Origin: Actinomycetes bacterium
GTDB taxonomy: Bacteria; Actinomycetota; Acidimicrobiia; Acidimicrobiales; RAAP-2
Assembly: GCA_021799915.1 (NCBI GenBank)
Contig: JAJYZN010000093.1
Location: 1 to 10,747, forward strand
Direction of reading: 5' to 3'
Length of the DNA: 10,747 bases
Part shown: positions 1 through 8,355 of the stretch, piece by piece
Layout of the letters: every line of letters begins with the position of its first letter
Position numbering within the stretch: the stretch's first letter is position 1
Notes under the pieces: model-generated
What the model was told of the DNA's origin: nothing
Database searches by the model: none
Seen by the model: only the letters and a program-made list of their open reading frames with translations
Position numbers and translations under genes: made by a program

Positions 1-33
1 GCCTTCTTGCTCAGCCCACTCGGAGAGCTTCAT
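1..33 (-). CDS. tnpA: IS607-type serine recombinase TnpA, N-terminus only (partial)
   Basis: Reading leftward from the ATG at 33, eleven codons give MKLSEWAEQEG before the window ends. This matches the opening of IS607-family transposases, which begin with a MerR-like helix-turn-helix (typically MKLSEWA...GVSYKTAWRWF) followed by a serine-resolvase catalytic domain. The catalytic serine lies outside the window, so function rests on the N-terminal signature and on the context: it sits at the end of an AT-richer block that interrupts another gene. The phased TCGTAG-type hexamers upstream (36-61) are plausible recombinase or promoter sites. There is no strong Shine-Dalgarno before the ATG. A cellular MerR-type regulator is the main alternative. 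Confidence 0.65.
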   Translation of the reverse strand, partial: MKLSEWAEQEG

Positions 34-832
34 ACTCGTAGTCTACTACGTATGTTCGTAGATGTTCAGTGATATCGAAGGTAGCTGTTGGCAACCCTCT
101 CAAATCCGCGTAGATCGGCGAAAGGTCGGGATCGGTCCGGTCCGCCACGTGGCCGGCGTAGGCCCCGATGAACCACTCGTCGGCGTAGATCCTCCCACCC
201 GGCGTCAGCCCGCTGAGATCGTAGGCCCCAAACTGCAGGGCGGCACCGAGGAACGGGGACCGCAGGCCCCCGCTCCGAAGTCGCATCCGTAGTCGCATCC
301 GCAACAGAGTCACCATGGCCAGGTTGGCGCCGGCCGACGCCCCTCCGATCACCAGCCGGGTCGTCCCGAACAGGTCGCCGGCGTGCTCGACCAGCCACAG
401 GGCGGCGGTCTCGCAGTCGTCGGGTGCTGCAGGCCAGGGATGCTCGGGGGCCAGGCGGTAGTCGACGCTCACCACCGCGACCCCGACGGCATCGGCCAGG
501 AGCGCGTTGCGAGCGTCGCTCCGGGACGCCGAGTCCATGTAGAAGCCTCCGCCGTGGATCTGGAGGTAGACCCCCCGGGCTGCACCCCTCTCGGGGGTGA
601 GCACCCGGACCGGGACCTCTCGGCCTCCGGCACCGGCGACGTGCACTCGAGCCCGGGGATCGGGGGGCCTGCTGCTCAACTGCCCCCGGGCCGCCTCCAG
701 TCCTCCCGGGACAGAGAGGTCGGGCGGCGCCTCGGCAGCAGCGGACAGTCGAGCGGCGGCGTTGAACGCTCGGGCGTCCTCGACGTGGGCGATCGACGCC
801 GGATCCACCAGGTGCGAGAGCCCCATCTCCAT
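11..832 (-). CDS. Alpha/beta-hydrolase (HSL-type esterase/lipase), 3'-truncated by the IS607 insertion; probable pseudogene
   Basis: This is a hormone-sensitive-lipase-type carboxylesterase. Numbered from the ATG at 832, it has the oxyanion-hole motif HGGGF at 93-97, YRLAPEHPWPAAPDD at 125-139 and the nucleophile elbow GASAG at 164-168 (Ser166). The family usually runs to about 310 residues, with the catalytic Asp and His after the block YADLRGLP. Here the homology stops exactly at that block (residue 248) and the frame reads about 25 unrelated residues into the IS607 end, stopping at 11-13. The catalytic Asp and His are therefore missing and the product is probably inactive. A Shine-Dalgarno AAGGGAGG (839-846) lies six bases before the ATG at 832; an in-frame TTG at 838 abuts it and is unlikely as a start. 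A 12-bp tandem duplication (279-302) encodes MRLRMRLR. Confidence 0.8.
   Translation of the reverse strand: MEMGLSHLVDPASIAHVEDARAFNAAARLSAAAEAPPDLSVPGGLEAARGQLSSRPPDPRARVHVAGAGGREVPVRVLTPERGAARGVYLQIHGGGFYMDSASRSDARNALLADAVGVAVVSVDYRLAPEHPWPAAPDDCETAALWLVEHAGDLFGTTRLVIGGASAGANLAMVTLLRMRLRMRLRSGGLRSPFLGAALQFGAYDLSGLTPGGRIYADEWFIGAYAGHVADRTDPDLSPIYADLRGLPTATFDITEHLRTYVVDYEYEALRVG
36..61. repeat. Three phased TCGTAG-type hexamers at the IS607 end
   Basis: TCGTAG occurs at 36-41, the opposite orientation CTACGT at 46-51, and TCGTAG again at 56-61, so the sites are 10 bp apart, about one helical turn. The first two form a perfect inverted repeat, CGTAGT-CT-ACTACG (37-50). The cluster ends 3 bases upstream of the tnpA ATG. 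Arrays of short sites at element ends are consistent with binding by the MerR-like domain of IS607 TnpA; autoregulation of tnpA would be an additional possibility. This role is inferred from position and phasing only. Confidence 0.5.
279..302. repeat. 12-bp tandem duplication inside the hydrolase gene
   Basis: AGTCGCATCCGT (279-290) is followed directly by AGTCGCATCCGC (291-302). On the minus strand this encodes the doubled tetrapeptide MRLR-MRLR. It is an in-frame duplication in a region between the nucleophile elbow and the end of the conserved sequence. Confidence 0.8.
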
Positions 833-855
833 CGACAACCTCCCTTCAGCGCGCG

Positions 856-885
856 CCGCCCGGTGGCGCGGCGCACGCCGGGCGG
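856..885. other. Inverted repeat between the ACT gene and the hydrolase gene
   Basis: CCGCCCGG (856-863) is the exact reverse complement of CCGGGCGG (878-885), separated by 14 GC-rich bases that can partly pair further. It lies just upstream of the hydrolase Shine-Dalgarno and downstream of the ACT gene. It could be part of a read-through terminator or a leader hairpin. There is no T-run on either side, so the role is uncertain. Confidence 0.35.
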
Positions 886-903
886 GAGTGGCGGGTAGGG
901 CCC

Positions 904-920
904 GAGGCTCCCCGAGCCTC
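904..920 (-). terminator. Hairpin downstream of the ACT-domain gene
   Basis: GAGGCTC-CCC-GAGCCTC forms a perfect 7-bp stem with a 3-base loop, about 56 bases past the stop of the minus-strand ACT gene. It lacks a uridine tract, as is common for hairpin terminators in very GC-rich actinobacteria. It is a terminator candidate only. Confidence 0.35.
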
Positions 921-976
921 CGAGTCTCCGAGCTGCCGAGGACCCGTGACTCGGGAGCGCCCGGTCCCCTTACGGG

Positions 977-1243
977 TCAGCGGTCCCCGGCCGAGCTCTC
1001 GACCGCTATGTCCACGACGCTCTGCACCACCGCACCGTCGACCTCGTGGATCTCGTCTCGCAACAGGTCCACGAGCTCGCGACCCGAAAGCTCGATGACG
1101 AACTCGTCGACGGCTCTCCCCTCGGCCCGGTCGAGAATGTCGACGGCCACGATGTCCCCACCGACAGCTCCGATCCGGCTGGCAACCAGACCCAACGCCC
1201 CTGGCCGGTCGGTCAGCTCGATACGGACGACGAACCGGGGCAT
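977..1243 (-). CDS. Small ACT-domain protein
   Basis: This 88-residue protein starts MPRFVVRIELTDRPGALGLVASRIGAVGGDIVAVDIL, the first beta-alpha-beta half of an ACT domain with the typical DRPGAL turn (residues 12-17) where a ligand or partner subunit binds. ACT domains bind amino acids or other small ligands and usually regulate enzymes. Here there is nothing beyond the single domain, so it probably acts as a dimer or as a sensor for a partner. The start is the ATG at 1243; an in-frame extension upstream (to 1312) overlaps the acyltransferase gene and does not look like protein of this family. No strong Shine-Dalgarno is visible. The gene follows the PlsC-like gene by 25 bases on the same strand and is probably co-transcribed with it. 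Its ligand is unknown. Confidence 0.75.
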   Translation of the reverse strand: MPRFVVRIELTDRPGALGLVASRIGAVGGDIVAVDILDRAEGRAVDEFVIELSGRELVDLLRDEIHEVDGAVVQSVVDIAVESSAGDR

Positions 1244-1268
1244 CGTCTCATCGTAAACGCCGGCCGGA

Positions 1269-1940
1269 TCAGGTGTGGCCGCGTTTGGGCACGTACTCGT
1301 CCACGTACCCACGCTCCGACAGCCGGGCGATCTCCCTCATCACATCGTCGGTGAACTTCCGGCAGATGGAGTGGTCGTGGTCGGCCATGGGATCGTCGGG
1401 ATCGGCTGCCGGGGTCATCTGCATCGGCGCCCCGAAACGGATGATCACAGTGTGGAAGGGACGCATCACCCTGGATCCCACCGGCTGGACCGCTTCGGTG
1501 CCGAGGATCCCTACGGGGATGACCGGGACGCCCACCTCCCTTGACAGACCGGCCACCCCGGTCCGCCCACGGTGGACCTTCCCGTCCACCGACCGCGTGC
1601 CCTCGGGGTAGAGACCCAACAGGCGACCCGTGGACAGCACCTCGCGGGCCGTGGCCAGCGCCCGCTCCGAGGCCGATCCCCCGCCACGCCGGATGGGGAT
1701 TTGCCCGGCCGCCCGGAAGAACCACGCCGTCCGCCAGACGTCGAAGTACTCGGCCTTGGCCAGGAAGGTCACCTTGCGTCGGACGACCAGGGGCAAGAAG
1801 AACGAGTCGCAGAACGACTGGTGGTTCGCTGCCAGCACCGCTGGTCCGTGCTCGGGGACGTGCTCGCGACCTTCCACCTTGACCCTCCACAGCAGGTGGA
1901 AGATCGGCGTGAGGAGCACCTTGAGCGCCCAGTAGGCCAC
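1269..1940 (-). CDS. PlsC-type 1-acyl-glycerol-3-phosphate acyltransferase
   Basis: About 223 residues from a GTG at 1940. The four glycerophospholipid acyltransferase blocks are in order: NHQSFCD with catalytic His40 and Asp45 (HX4D), GQIPIRR (79-85), YPEGTRS (111-117, Glu-Gly-Thr phosphate contact) and VPVIPVGI (138-145). A hydrophobic N-terminal stretch (VAYWALKVLLTPIFHLLW) should place it at the membrane. The family transfers an acyl chain to lysophosphatidic acid or a related lyso-lipid in phospholipid synthesis. The exact acceptor cannot be read from sequence, as actinobacteria carry several paralogues. The open frame extends upstream to 2393, but that part lies over the divergent SMP-30 gene and is not family-like. 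The only suitable in-frame start before the conserved part is GTG 1940, with GGAG a rather long 12-14 bases away. It heads a unit with the ACT gene. Confidence 0.85.
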   Translation of the reverse strand: MAYWALKVLLTPIFHLLWRVKVEGREHVPEHGPAVLAANHQSFCDSFFLPLVVRRKVTFLAKAEYFDVWRTAWFFRAAGQIPIRRGGGSASERALATAREVLSTGRLLGLYPEGTRSVDGKVHRGRTGVAGLSREVGVPVIPVGILGTEAVQPVGSRVMRPFHTVIIRFGAPMQMTPAADPDDPMADHDHSICRKFTDDVMREIARLSERGYVDEYVPKRGHT

Positions 1941-2084
1941 GGGCCACCGTAGCTCCGTCCGAGGGCGTTCGAGAGGAAAGCGCCTCGAGCCCCGCCGGTC
2001 GATAGCGTGGTCGGAACCGGGCGGGCCGGCGAGGTGGGGCCGGCGAGACGGGACCTGGGGAGGAAGCAGGGTGGAGGGACGACC
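1941..2084. promoter_or_regulatory. Divergent intergenic region between the plsC-like and SMP-30 genes
   Basis: The 144 bases between the two divergent starts must hold both promoters. I see no convincing -10/-35 pair. An 11-bp direct repeat GGGCCGGCGAG occurs at 2023-2033 and 2037-2047 (14-bp spacing), which could be an operator or chance in GC-rich DNA. The SMP-30 Shine-Dalgarno (GGAGGG, 2073-2078) is at its right end. Confidence 0.4.
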
Positions 2085-2963
2085 ATGACCGAGACCGTGG
2101 ACGACGACCGGCGCTCCGAGGTGTTCCTCGAGGGGCTGCACTTCGGCGAGGGGCCCCGCTGGCACGACGGCCGGCTGTGGTACTCGGACTTCTTCGACCA
2201 CGCCGTGTACTCGGTGGACGAGCTGGGCGGGAGGCAGTTGGAGGCTGAGGTCTCCGGACGTCCCTCGGGCCTGGGCTGGCTTCCCGACGGTCGTCTGCTC
2301 GTGGTCTCGATGGTCGATCGCCAGGTGCTGCGACGTGAGCCCGACGGCAGCCTCGTCCACCACGCCAGCCTGGAGCCGTGGGCCACGTTCCATGGCAACG
2401 ACATGGTGGTCGACGACGTGGGTCGGGCCTACGTGGGGAACTTCGGGTTCGACCTGTACGCCTTCTACGGCGGTAAGGCCTCCCCCTGCACCACCTCGCT
2501 GGTGCGGATCGATCCCGACGGCACGGCGTCCGAAGCTGCCCCCGATCTGTCGTTCCCGAACGGTACGGTCCTGTTCCCCGACGGTCGGACGCTCGTGGTG
2601 GCCGAGTCCCTAGCTCTTCGGCTCACGGCCTTCACCGTGCACGACGACGGCACGCTGACCGATCGAAGGGAGTGGGCAGCGCTGGACGGTTGCGCTCCCG
2701 ACGGGATCTGCCTGGACGCCGACGGCGCCATCTGGGTGGCGAACGCCCTCGGACCCGAGTGCCGCCGGGTGGCCGAGGGGGGCGAGGTACTTGACCGGGT
2801 CGCCACGTCCCAGCTGTGTTTCGCCTGCATGCTCGGCGGCGCGGACCGGCGCACCCTCTACTGCATCACGGGTCCCACGAGTGAGGAGGGGCCGGCCGCG
2901 GCCGAGCGAAACGGACGCATCGAGCGGTGCCGGGTCGACGTCCCCGGCGACGGGCGCCCCTGA
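2085..2963 (+). CDS. SMP-30/gluconolactonase/LRE-family beta-propeller protein
   Basis: A 292-residue, six-bladed propeller protein of the regucalcin/gluconolactonase family, which uses one divalent metal to hydrolyse sugar lactones or related esters. Visible metal-site elements are Glu22 in the opening GEGPRW (family start motif), Asn105 in FHGND, Asn159 in SFPNG and Asp206 in CAPDGICLD. Repeated blade signatures such as LGWLPDGRLLVV and CLDADGAIWVAN are present. The length matches the family. No signal peptide is seen, so it is cytoplasmic. The start is the ATG at 2085, with GGAGGG (2073-2078) six bases upstream; the frame is open 26 codons further but without a better site. It is the only complete plus-strand gene, divergent from plsC and convergent with the aminotransferase. 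The substrate is unknown; some relatives are diisopropylfluorophosphatase-like or act on sugar acids. Confidence 0.88.
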   Translation: MTETVDDDRRSEVFLEGLHFGEGPRWHDGRLWYSDFFDHAVYSVDELGGRQLEAEVSGRPSGLGWLPDGRLLVVSMVDRQVLRREPDGSLVHHASLEPWATFHGNDMVVDDVGRAYVGNFGFDLYAFYGGKASPCTTSLVRIDPDGTASEAAPDLSFPNGTVLFPDGRTLVVAESLALRLTAFTVHDDGTLTDRREWAALDGCAPDGICLDADGAIWVANALGPECRRVAEGGEVLDRVATSQLCFACMLGGADRRTLYCITGPTSEEGPAAAERNGRIERCRVDVPGDGRP

Positions 2964-2976
2964 CCGTGCTCAGGGG
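2957..2976. terminator. Hairpin between convergent SMP-30 and aminotransferase genes
   Basis: CCCCTGA (2957-2963, including the SMP-30 stop codon) pairs perfectly with TCAGGGG (2970-2976) around a 6-base loop. A competing stem CAGGGG/CCCCTG (2971-2976 with 2985-2990) follows. The motif GGGCGCCCC is repeated around 2952, 2980 and 3006. The location between two convergent genes suits a bidirectional terminator, although no T-run is present. Confidence 0.45.
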
Positions 2977-3045
2977 GCCGGGCGCCCCTGACCGCTCCCG
3001 GCGACGGGCGCCCCGATCTCAGACCGTCCTACAGTCTTGTCCCGT

Positions 3046-4305
3046 TCAACCGAGCTTGGTGAGGGCCCGGCGGAGGTTCCGCACCGCCTGGGAGGTGCGC
3101 TGCTCGTTCTCGATGAGGGCGAAACGCACGTGGCCGTCTCCCCCAGGGCCGAACCCCACCCCCGGCGACGTGGCCACTTCGGCTTCGCGCACCAGTAGCT
3201 TCGAGAACTCCAGCGAGCCCATCTCCCGGTAAGGCTCGGGTACCGGCGCCCACACGAACATGGTGCCCTTCGGCGGCACCACGTCCCAGCCGATCCGGTT
3301 CAGCCCGTCGCACAGAGCGTTGCGACGGGTCTCGTAGCAGGCCCGGATCTGAGCCGGGTAGTCCGACGCTTCGTTCATGGCCACGATGGCGGCGATCTGG
3401 ATGGGCTGGAACGTCCCGTAGTCGAGATAGCTCTTGAGCTTGGTGAGGGCCTGGATGATGGCGGCGTTGCCCACCATGAACCCGACCCGCCAACCGGCCA
3501 TGGAGAAGGACTTCGTCATGGTGTAGAGCTCCACCGCCACGTCCTTGGCCCCGGGGACCTGGAGGATGGACGGCGGTCGGTAGCCGTCGAAGCCGATATC
3601 GGCGTAGGCGAAATCGTGCACCAGGACCACCTCGTGCTCGCGGGCGAAGCCCACCAGACGTTCCATGAAGCCGTAGTCCACGCACGCCGTCGTCGGGTTG
3701 TGCGGGAAGGAGAGCACGATGACCCGGGGCTTGGGCCACGTGGACTCCCAGTTCTCCATGAGCGACTCGAAGAAGGCCTCTCCGGGTCCGGACACGCCGG
3801 CATCGCCGACCGCACCCCCGCTTCCTACCGCACCCCCGACCCTGCTAGGGCCGTCGGTCGGCATCGGCCCCTGCAATGGGATCTGGCGGATGTCCGCCCC
3901 CGCGAACAGGGGCGCGTAGATGTGGATGGGGTAGGAAGGGGAGGGCACGAAGGCGGTGTCCCCGGGGCCCACCAGCACCCACATGAGGTGCGAGAGGCCC
4001 TCCTTGGCTCCGATAGTGGTCACCACCTCGGTCTCGGGGTCCACCTCCACCCCGAACGTGCGGGCGTAGAGGGCGCTGATGGCCTGGCGCAGCTTCGGGA
4101 TGCCCTTGGACGCCGAGTAGCGGTGATTACGCGGGTTGTGGGCGGCTTCGGCCAGCTTCTCCACCGCCACGTCGGGCGACGGGAGGTCGGGGTTGCCGAA
4201 CCCCAGGTCGATCACGTCCTTGCCGGCTCGCCGTGCCTCGAGCTTGAGGTCGTTGATCGTGGCGAACACGTACGGCGGCAGGCCGTTGATCCGGCGGAAC
4301 TCCAT
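3046..4305 (-). CDS. alaC: AlaC-type PLP-dependent aminotransferase (alanine / LL-DAP aminotransferase family)
   Basis: 419 residues, fold-type I aminotransferase. It matches the AlaC family closely: DLGFGNPD (33-40), SPSYPIH (122-128), SFPHNPT with Asn203, HDFAYAD with Asp231 and Tyr234 contacting [15 protein letters not shown] with Schiff-base Lys265 and Arg272, and HVRFALIEN with Arg394 for the substrate carboxylate. The expected reaction is pyruvate + glutamate to alanine + 2-oxoglutarate; relatives include LL-diaminopimelate aminotransferases, so specificity is not certain. Compared with the family it has an apparent extra Gly/Ala/Val-rich stretch at about 147-175, encoded around 3780-3866 and containing a repeated 12-mer (3809-3820, 3827-3838). 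The start is the ATG at 4305; upstream GGGG is very close, so initiation may depend on the luciferase-like gene, which ends 9 bases before it. It is the last gene of the four-gene unit. Confidence 0.87.
   Translation of the reverse strand: MEFRRINGLPPYVFATINDLKLEARRAGKDVIDLGFGNPDLPSPDVAVEKLAEAAHNPRNHRYSASKGIPKLRQAISALYARTFGVEVDPETEVVTTIGAKEGLSHLMWVLVGPGDTAFVPSPSYPIHIYAPLFAGADIRQIPLQGPMPTDGPSRVGGAVGSGGAVGDAGVSGPGEAFFESLMENWESTWPKPRVIVLSFPHNPTTACVDYGFMERLVGFAREHEVVLVHDFAYADIGFDGYRPPSILQVPGAKDVAVELYTMTKSFSMAGWRVGFMVGNAAIIQALTKLKSYLDYGTFQPIQIAAIVAMNEASDYPAQIRACYETRRNALCDGLNRIGWDVVPPKGTMFVWAPVPEPYREMGSLEFSKLLVREAEVATSPGVGFGPGGDGHVRFALIENEQRTSQAVRNLRRALTKLG
3809..3838. repeat. Direct repeat ACCGCACCCCCG inside the aminotransferase insertion
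   Basis: ACCGCACCCCCG occurs at 3809-3820 and 3827-3838, with an 18-bp period. It is in frame and encodes the repeated Gly-Gly-Ala-Val segment of the apparent insertion in the aminotransferase. Confidence 0.7.
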
Positions 4306-4314
4306 CCCCTAAGG

Positions 4315-5084
4315 CTACTGCTCGCCCGGGAGCCGTCCGACCGAGCGAACGAGCGCCTCCATCGGCACCGGCCATCCGTACACCACCCACGTCGCGCCGG
4401 CATCGACAAGCCGAGGGACCGAGGAGATGATGGCCGCCGCGCCGGTGGAAGTTGCATCGGGCGCGGCGGCCCCACCTGACGCTCCACCAGGAACGGGCCC
4501 GGCCCACGTCACTTCGGTCCGGCCGGCCTGGGCTGCCACTTTTTCGGGTGCGGCATCCCAGAGGTTCAAGGCCACGCCGAGGTCTTCGGCCACAGCATTG
4601 GTCGCCGGCGATCCAGCCCCGATCCAGACCGGCACGCCGCGGTCGCTCACGGCCCGGGCGACACGGTGCAGGGCTCCACGGCGCTCGTCGGCCGGAGCGA
4701 ACGGGATGCCGTAGGCAAGGTTCTCCCGAGCGCTCAGGTGGTCGCCGGTGCCGAGAGCGATGACCACCCGCCCGGGAGCCAGGGTCCTCAGCGTGTCGAT
4801 CTCGGCCAGGAGGACCTCGTCGGGGACCAGCCCGACCCGGGCCACGAGGGTCCCCACGACGATCTGCTCGGTGGTCGCGGCCACTGCGGCCAGGATCGGG
4901 AAGGGTGCGAGGGCCGGTCGGTCGGGCTGGCCCATGGGCCAGAGATGGTCGTAGCAGAACACGCCGTCGACGCCGGCGGCCTCGGCCCGGTGCGCCACCT
5001 CGAGGGCAGTGACGGCCTCGTCCCGGAAGGTGGGGAGGATGACGCCGGTGCGAGCGCGTTCCCGGGGTGAGGTCGAAGAAGTGA

Positions 5085-5088
<4 letters not shown>
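4315..5088 (-). CDS. Luciferase-like (LLM class) flavin/F420-dependent oxidoreductase
   Basis: 257 residues of the bacterial luciferase-like TIM-barrel family. Family features are the opening strand RTGVILPTF, AEAAGVDGVFCYDHLWPMG (second barrel strand and the FCYDHL motif), ATTEQIVVGTLVARVG, LAPGRVVIALGTGD and VPVWIGAGSP. Such enzymes use FMN or F420, and actinobacterial members are often F420-dependent; which cofactor applies here cannot be told, nor the substrate. The start is TTG at 5088, which has a perfectly spaced GGAGG (minus strand of 5095-5099, six bases away) and overlaps the ROK stop as TTGA. The frame upstream of it is the shadow of the ROK gene. A Gly/Ala-rich stretch (GGASGGAAAPDATSTGAAA) near residue 205-222 looks like an insertion in an otherwise compact protein. 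It lies between the ROK kinase and the aminotransferase in one transcription unit. Confidence 0.82.
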
Positions 5089-6323
<1,235 letters not shown>

Positions 6324-6327
<4 letters not shown>

Positions 6328-6767
6328 ACCGAGGACTCGACCCGGGCCTTGAGGTCGCGCAGGGCGGTAGTCATGATGCGACTCTGGGCCCGCATCTTGA
6401 TGAAGCCCGGGATGGGAACGCGCAGCTCCACATCGAGGTGGTAGCTGATATCGGTCCCCCCCCCGTCGGCTCCGTCGAACACGTAGCTCCCGTCGAGCTT
6501 GGCCGTGATGTCACCTTTGGTGAGCTTCCAAGCCAGTACGCGCGGTGCTTCGGAGTAGTCGTAGGAGAGGGTGTAGCTGGTGCTCCGCCCGAACGCGGCC
6601 GCTCTGAACGTGACCAGGAGCGGTCGGCCCTCGCCATCGCGCTCGTGCACCGTCACTTCCTTGATGTCGGCCGCCCACTCCGGATAGCGCTCAATGTCGG
6701 CGACCACGGCGAAGCACCGCTCGGGCGGTGCCGCCACGCTCGTGTGTTCCGTTGCCTGCTCCGGCAC
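6324..6767 (-). CDS. SRPBCC-family (polyketide cyclase/START-like) protein
   Basis: About 147 residues covering a single START/Bet v1-like helix-grip domain. It has the standard opening TEHTSVAAPPERCFAVVADIERYPEWAADIKEVTVHERDGEGRP, the central strands LSYDYSEAPRVLAWKL and GSYVFDGADGGGTDISYHLDVEL, and a C-terminal helix. This fold binds a hydrophobic ligand in a cavity. Actinobacterial members of this type are usually described as polyketide cyclase/dehydrase or lipid-transport proteins, with no ligand known. The preferred start is GTG at 6767, with GGAGGAGG (6773-6780) five bases upstream; an ATG at 6782, five codons earlier, lacks any Shine-Dalgarno. The stop overlaps the ROK GTG, so this gene heads the four-gene unit. 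It is cytoplasmic, with no signal peptide. Confidence 0.82.
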
Positions 6768-6834
6768 CTGGTCCTCCTCCATCCAGTTGCGCCCGGCGCC
6801 CTTCGCCCCCCATCGGGGTCGGGGCCAGTCCCTG

Positions 6835-6853
6835 TAGGTGACGGCTCACCCTA
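6835..6853 (-). terminator. Hairpin downstream of the pimB-like gene
   Basis: GGTGA-CGGC-TCACC (6837-6850) forms a perfect 5-bp stem that can extend by TA/TA across one bulged C. It lies in the 121-base gap between the glycosyltransferase stop (6889) and the SRPBCC start. There is no U-tract. It could separate the two transcription units or act as a processing site. Confidence 0.35.
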
Positions 6854-6888
6854 GGCCGGACCGCCAGAGCGACTGCAGCCGAATCCCT

Positions 6889-8031
6889 TCACGCCCCGTA
6901 TTCCGAGAGGGCTTCTGCCAGCCTAGGTGCGAGGCGGGCGTAATCGAAGGATCCCACAGCCCGGCGCCGCGCCGCGACTCCCATCCGACGCCGCAGGGCC
7001 GGATCCACCAGGAGCTTTCGCAGCGCCTCGGCCACGGCTCCGGGATCACCCGGACGACGCACGACCACCCCGGTCTCCCCGTCCTCCACCGCCTCTGCAG
7101 CACCACCGCTTGTGCCGGCCACCTGGGGGACACCGCTGGCGGCCGCCTCCATGAACACGATGCCGAACCCCTCCTGCTCGAGCCCGAGCCAGCGGGTCCG
7201 GCACGCCATGGCGAACACGTCTGCAGCTCCGAGCAACATCGCCTTCTCAGGCTCCCCGATCCGCCCGAGCAGGATCCCGGCCCCCGAGCGTCGAACCTGC
7301 TCTGCCAGCTCGCCTTCCTGGCGACCTCCCCCGGCGATCGCCAGCGTCAGATCCGGGAACGACGTGCGAAGCCGTCGGACGGCCTCGATGAGGACGTCCA
7401 TCCCCTTGCGGGGAACCAGGCGGCTCACGCTGGCCACGAGGAGGCCGCTCTCGGGAAGGCCAAGCCGCCGGCGTGCCGCGGCACGCGCCGGTTCGTCGAG
7501 CGGCGCGAAGCGTTCGCAGTCCACCCCGGGGGGGATCTCGACCACCGCTGGCATTCGCCGACCGGCGATCCGGGCCCCTTCTGCTGCTGGGTATCCCCCG
7601 GCCGAGATGACGAGCCTGGCATGCCCGAGCACCTGGGACAGGACGGTCCGCGACACGGGGATCCTGGCCGGCACCGTGACCTCGGCACCGTGGAGAACCA
7701 CGGCGAACGGGACACCCACAAAGGGACCCATCACCCCCAACGGCACCGCCGGGTCGATGACGACGAGGCCAGCTCCCATCTCCTTCGCCATCGTGGCGAC
7801 CCTCCGAACAGATCCGGCCGTCGGTACGTACAGCGTCTTCCCTGGAATCCGCTGGATCCGGAAACCGTGCCGAGCCTGTTCGGCGTCGAACTCCGAAGCG
7901 TCGGGATGCGAGGTGGCGGTGAGGACCTCGAAGGAGTCGGGGTCGAGCCGGCTCCACAGCTCCCACAGATAGCTCTGGATCCCGCCCACCTTGGGAGGGA
8001 AGTCGTTCGTGACCAGAAGGTGGCGCTTCAC
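6889..8031 (-). CDS. pimB: GT4 glycosyltransferase, PimB'-like phosphatidyl-myo-inositol mannosyltransferase
   Basis: 380 residues, GT-B fold, retaining GT4 family. It resembles mycobacterial/corynebacterial PimB' at many points: the N-terminal VTNDFPPKVGGIQSYL (glycine pair 16-17), IPPGVDCERF (166-175), SVSRLVPRKGMDVL with Arg204 and Lys209 for the nucleotide-sugar phosphates, DVFAMACRTR (271-280) and EGFGIVFME with the EX7E pair Glu287/Glu295, then SGVPQVAGTSGG. PimB' uses GDP-mannose to add the second mannose to PIM1 at the inner membrane face. Specificity for that acceptor is inferred from similarity; a general GT4 enzyme is possible. The start is the GTG at 8031, which directly precedes the first beta-strand (KRHLLVTND); no clear Shine-Dalgarno precedes it. 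The upstream 70-aa CxxC gene ends 45 bases away. The PlsC-like gene in the same window fits a phospholipid/glycolipid theme. Confidence 0.85.
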   Translation of the reverse strand: MKRHLLVTNDFPPKVGGIQSYLWELWSRLDPDSFEVLTATSHPDASEFDAEQARHGFRIQRIPGKTLYVPTAGSVRRVATMAKEMGAGLVVIDPAVPLGVMGPFVGVPFAVVLHGAEVTVPARIPVSRTVLSQVLGHARLVISAGGYPAAEGARIAGRRMPAVVEIPPGVDCERFAPLDEPARAAARRRLGLPESGLLVASVSRLVPRKGMDVLIEAVRRLRTSFPDLTLAIAGGGRQEGELAEQVRRSGAGILLGRIGEPEKAMLLGAADVFAMACRTRWLGLEQEGFGIVFMEAAASGVPQVAGTSGGAAEAVEDGETGVVVRRPGDPGAVAEALRKLLVDPALRRRMGVAARRRAVGSFDYARLAPRLAEALSEYGA

Positions 8032-8076
8032 CGCCGGCCACGTCCGTCGAGGTGCGTGCCGGCGGACGCGCCCTGA

Positions 8077-8289
8077 TCACCCAGCGCACGACTGACACGA
8101 CTGGAACTTGAGGCTCGGGACGAGCCCGGCGCGCTCCAACATCCGCATGGCTCGAGCCTCGTCGGCATCGACGACCACGGCGTCATCGGGCTCCCGCTCA
8201 AGCAGGTACGTGACCACACACCCGTCACAGGCGGAGCTCCCCTGCCACGTGCAGCGATCACAGTCGATCGTGAAGCCTCTCGATTCCAT
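8077..8289 (-). CDS. 70-aa protein with three CxxC pairs (putative metal-binding)
   Basis: A small protein of 70 residues with six cysteines in three CxxC pairs: Cys10/13, Cys21/24 and Cys65/68. The first two could form a zinc ribbon or bind an iron-sulfur cluster; the third sits in the C-terminal QSCQSC. The middle (VTYLLEREPDDAVVVDADEARAMRMLERAGLVP) is an acidic helical region. I recognise it as resembling a small actinobacterial protein of unknown function but know no activity. The start is the ATG at 8289, with AAAGGGGA (8295-8302) six bases before it; the longer open frame upstream (to 8628) is not protein-like. It lies between the thioredoxin-like gene and the pimB-like gene on the same strand. 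Confidence 0.8.
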   Translation of the reverse strand: MESRGFTIDCDRCTWQGSSACDGCVVTYLLEREPDDAVVVDADEARAMRMLERAGLVPSLKFQSCQSCAG

Positions 8290-8355
8290 GTCCGTCCCCT
8301 TTCGAGCCTCCGATGCCCGAGGATCCGACCCCCGGCTCCATCTGTGGCTCTTTCG

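Larger units (their letters stand above)
1..90 (-). mobile_element. IS607-family element, left (tnpA-proximal) end, cut by window edge
   Basis: Bases 1 to about 90 differ from everything to the right. The stretch from 34 to 90 is clearly AT-richer than the roughly 70% G+C flank, and it breaks the hydrolase reading at residue ~248 of that protein. A tnpA-like start lies only about 55 bases inside the boundary, as expected for the left end of IS607 elements. These elements move by a serine recombinase, leave no target duplication and often join at a GG dinucleotide. A GG at 90-91 is a candidate junction, but anything from about 79 to 96 fits. The element continues to the left of the window. A TnpB gene would be expected there but cannot be seen. 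Confidence 0.65.

Noticed and set aside
1244..1312. Upstream extension of the ACT protein to residue MGTWTSTC
   Set aside because: It overlaps the end of the acyltransferase gene, and the ACT fold begins exactly at MPRFVV.
1941..2393. N-terminal extension of the acyltransferase frame (about 150 extra residues)
   Set aside because: It lies antisense over the start of the SMP-30 gene, has no PlsC-like sequence, and the family begins at the GTG at 1940.
3616..4479. Long plus-strand frame of 287 codons opposite the aminotransferase
   Set aside because: It is antisense to a gene with all PLP-enzyme motifs, His/Arg-rich and without recognisable domains; long shadow frames are expected at this G+C.
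6838..8076. 412-codon plus-strand frame opposite the pimB-like gene
   Set aside because: It is antisense to a gene with the full GT4 motif set; its composition (His, Pro, Arg) is typical of a shadow frame.
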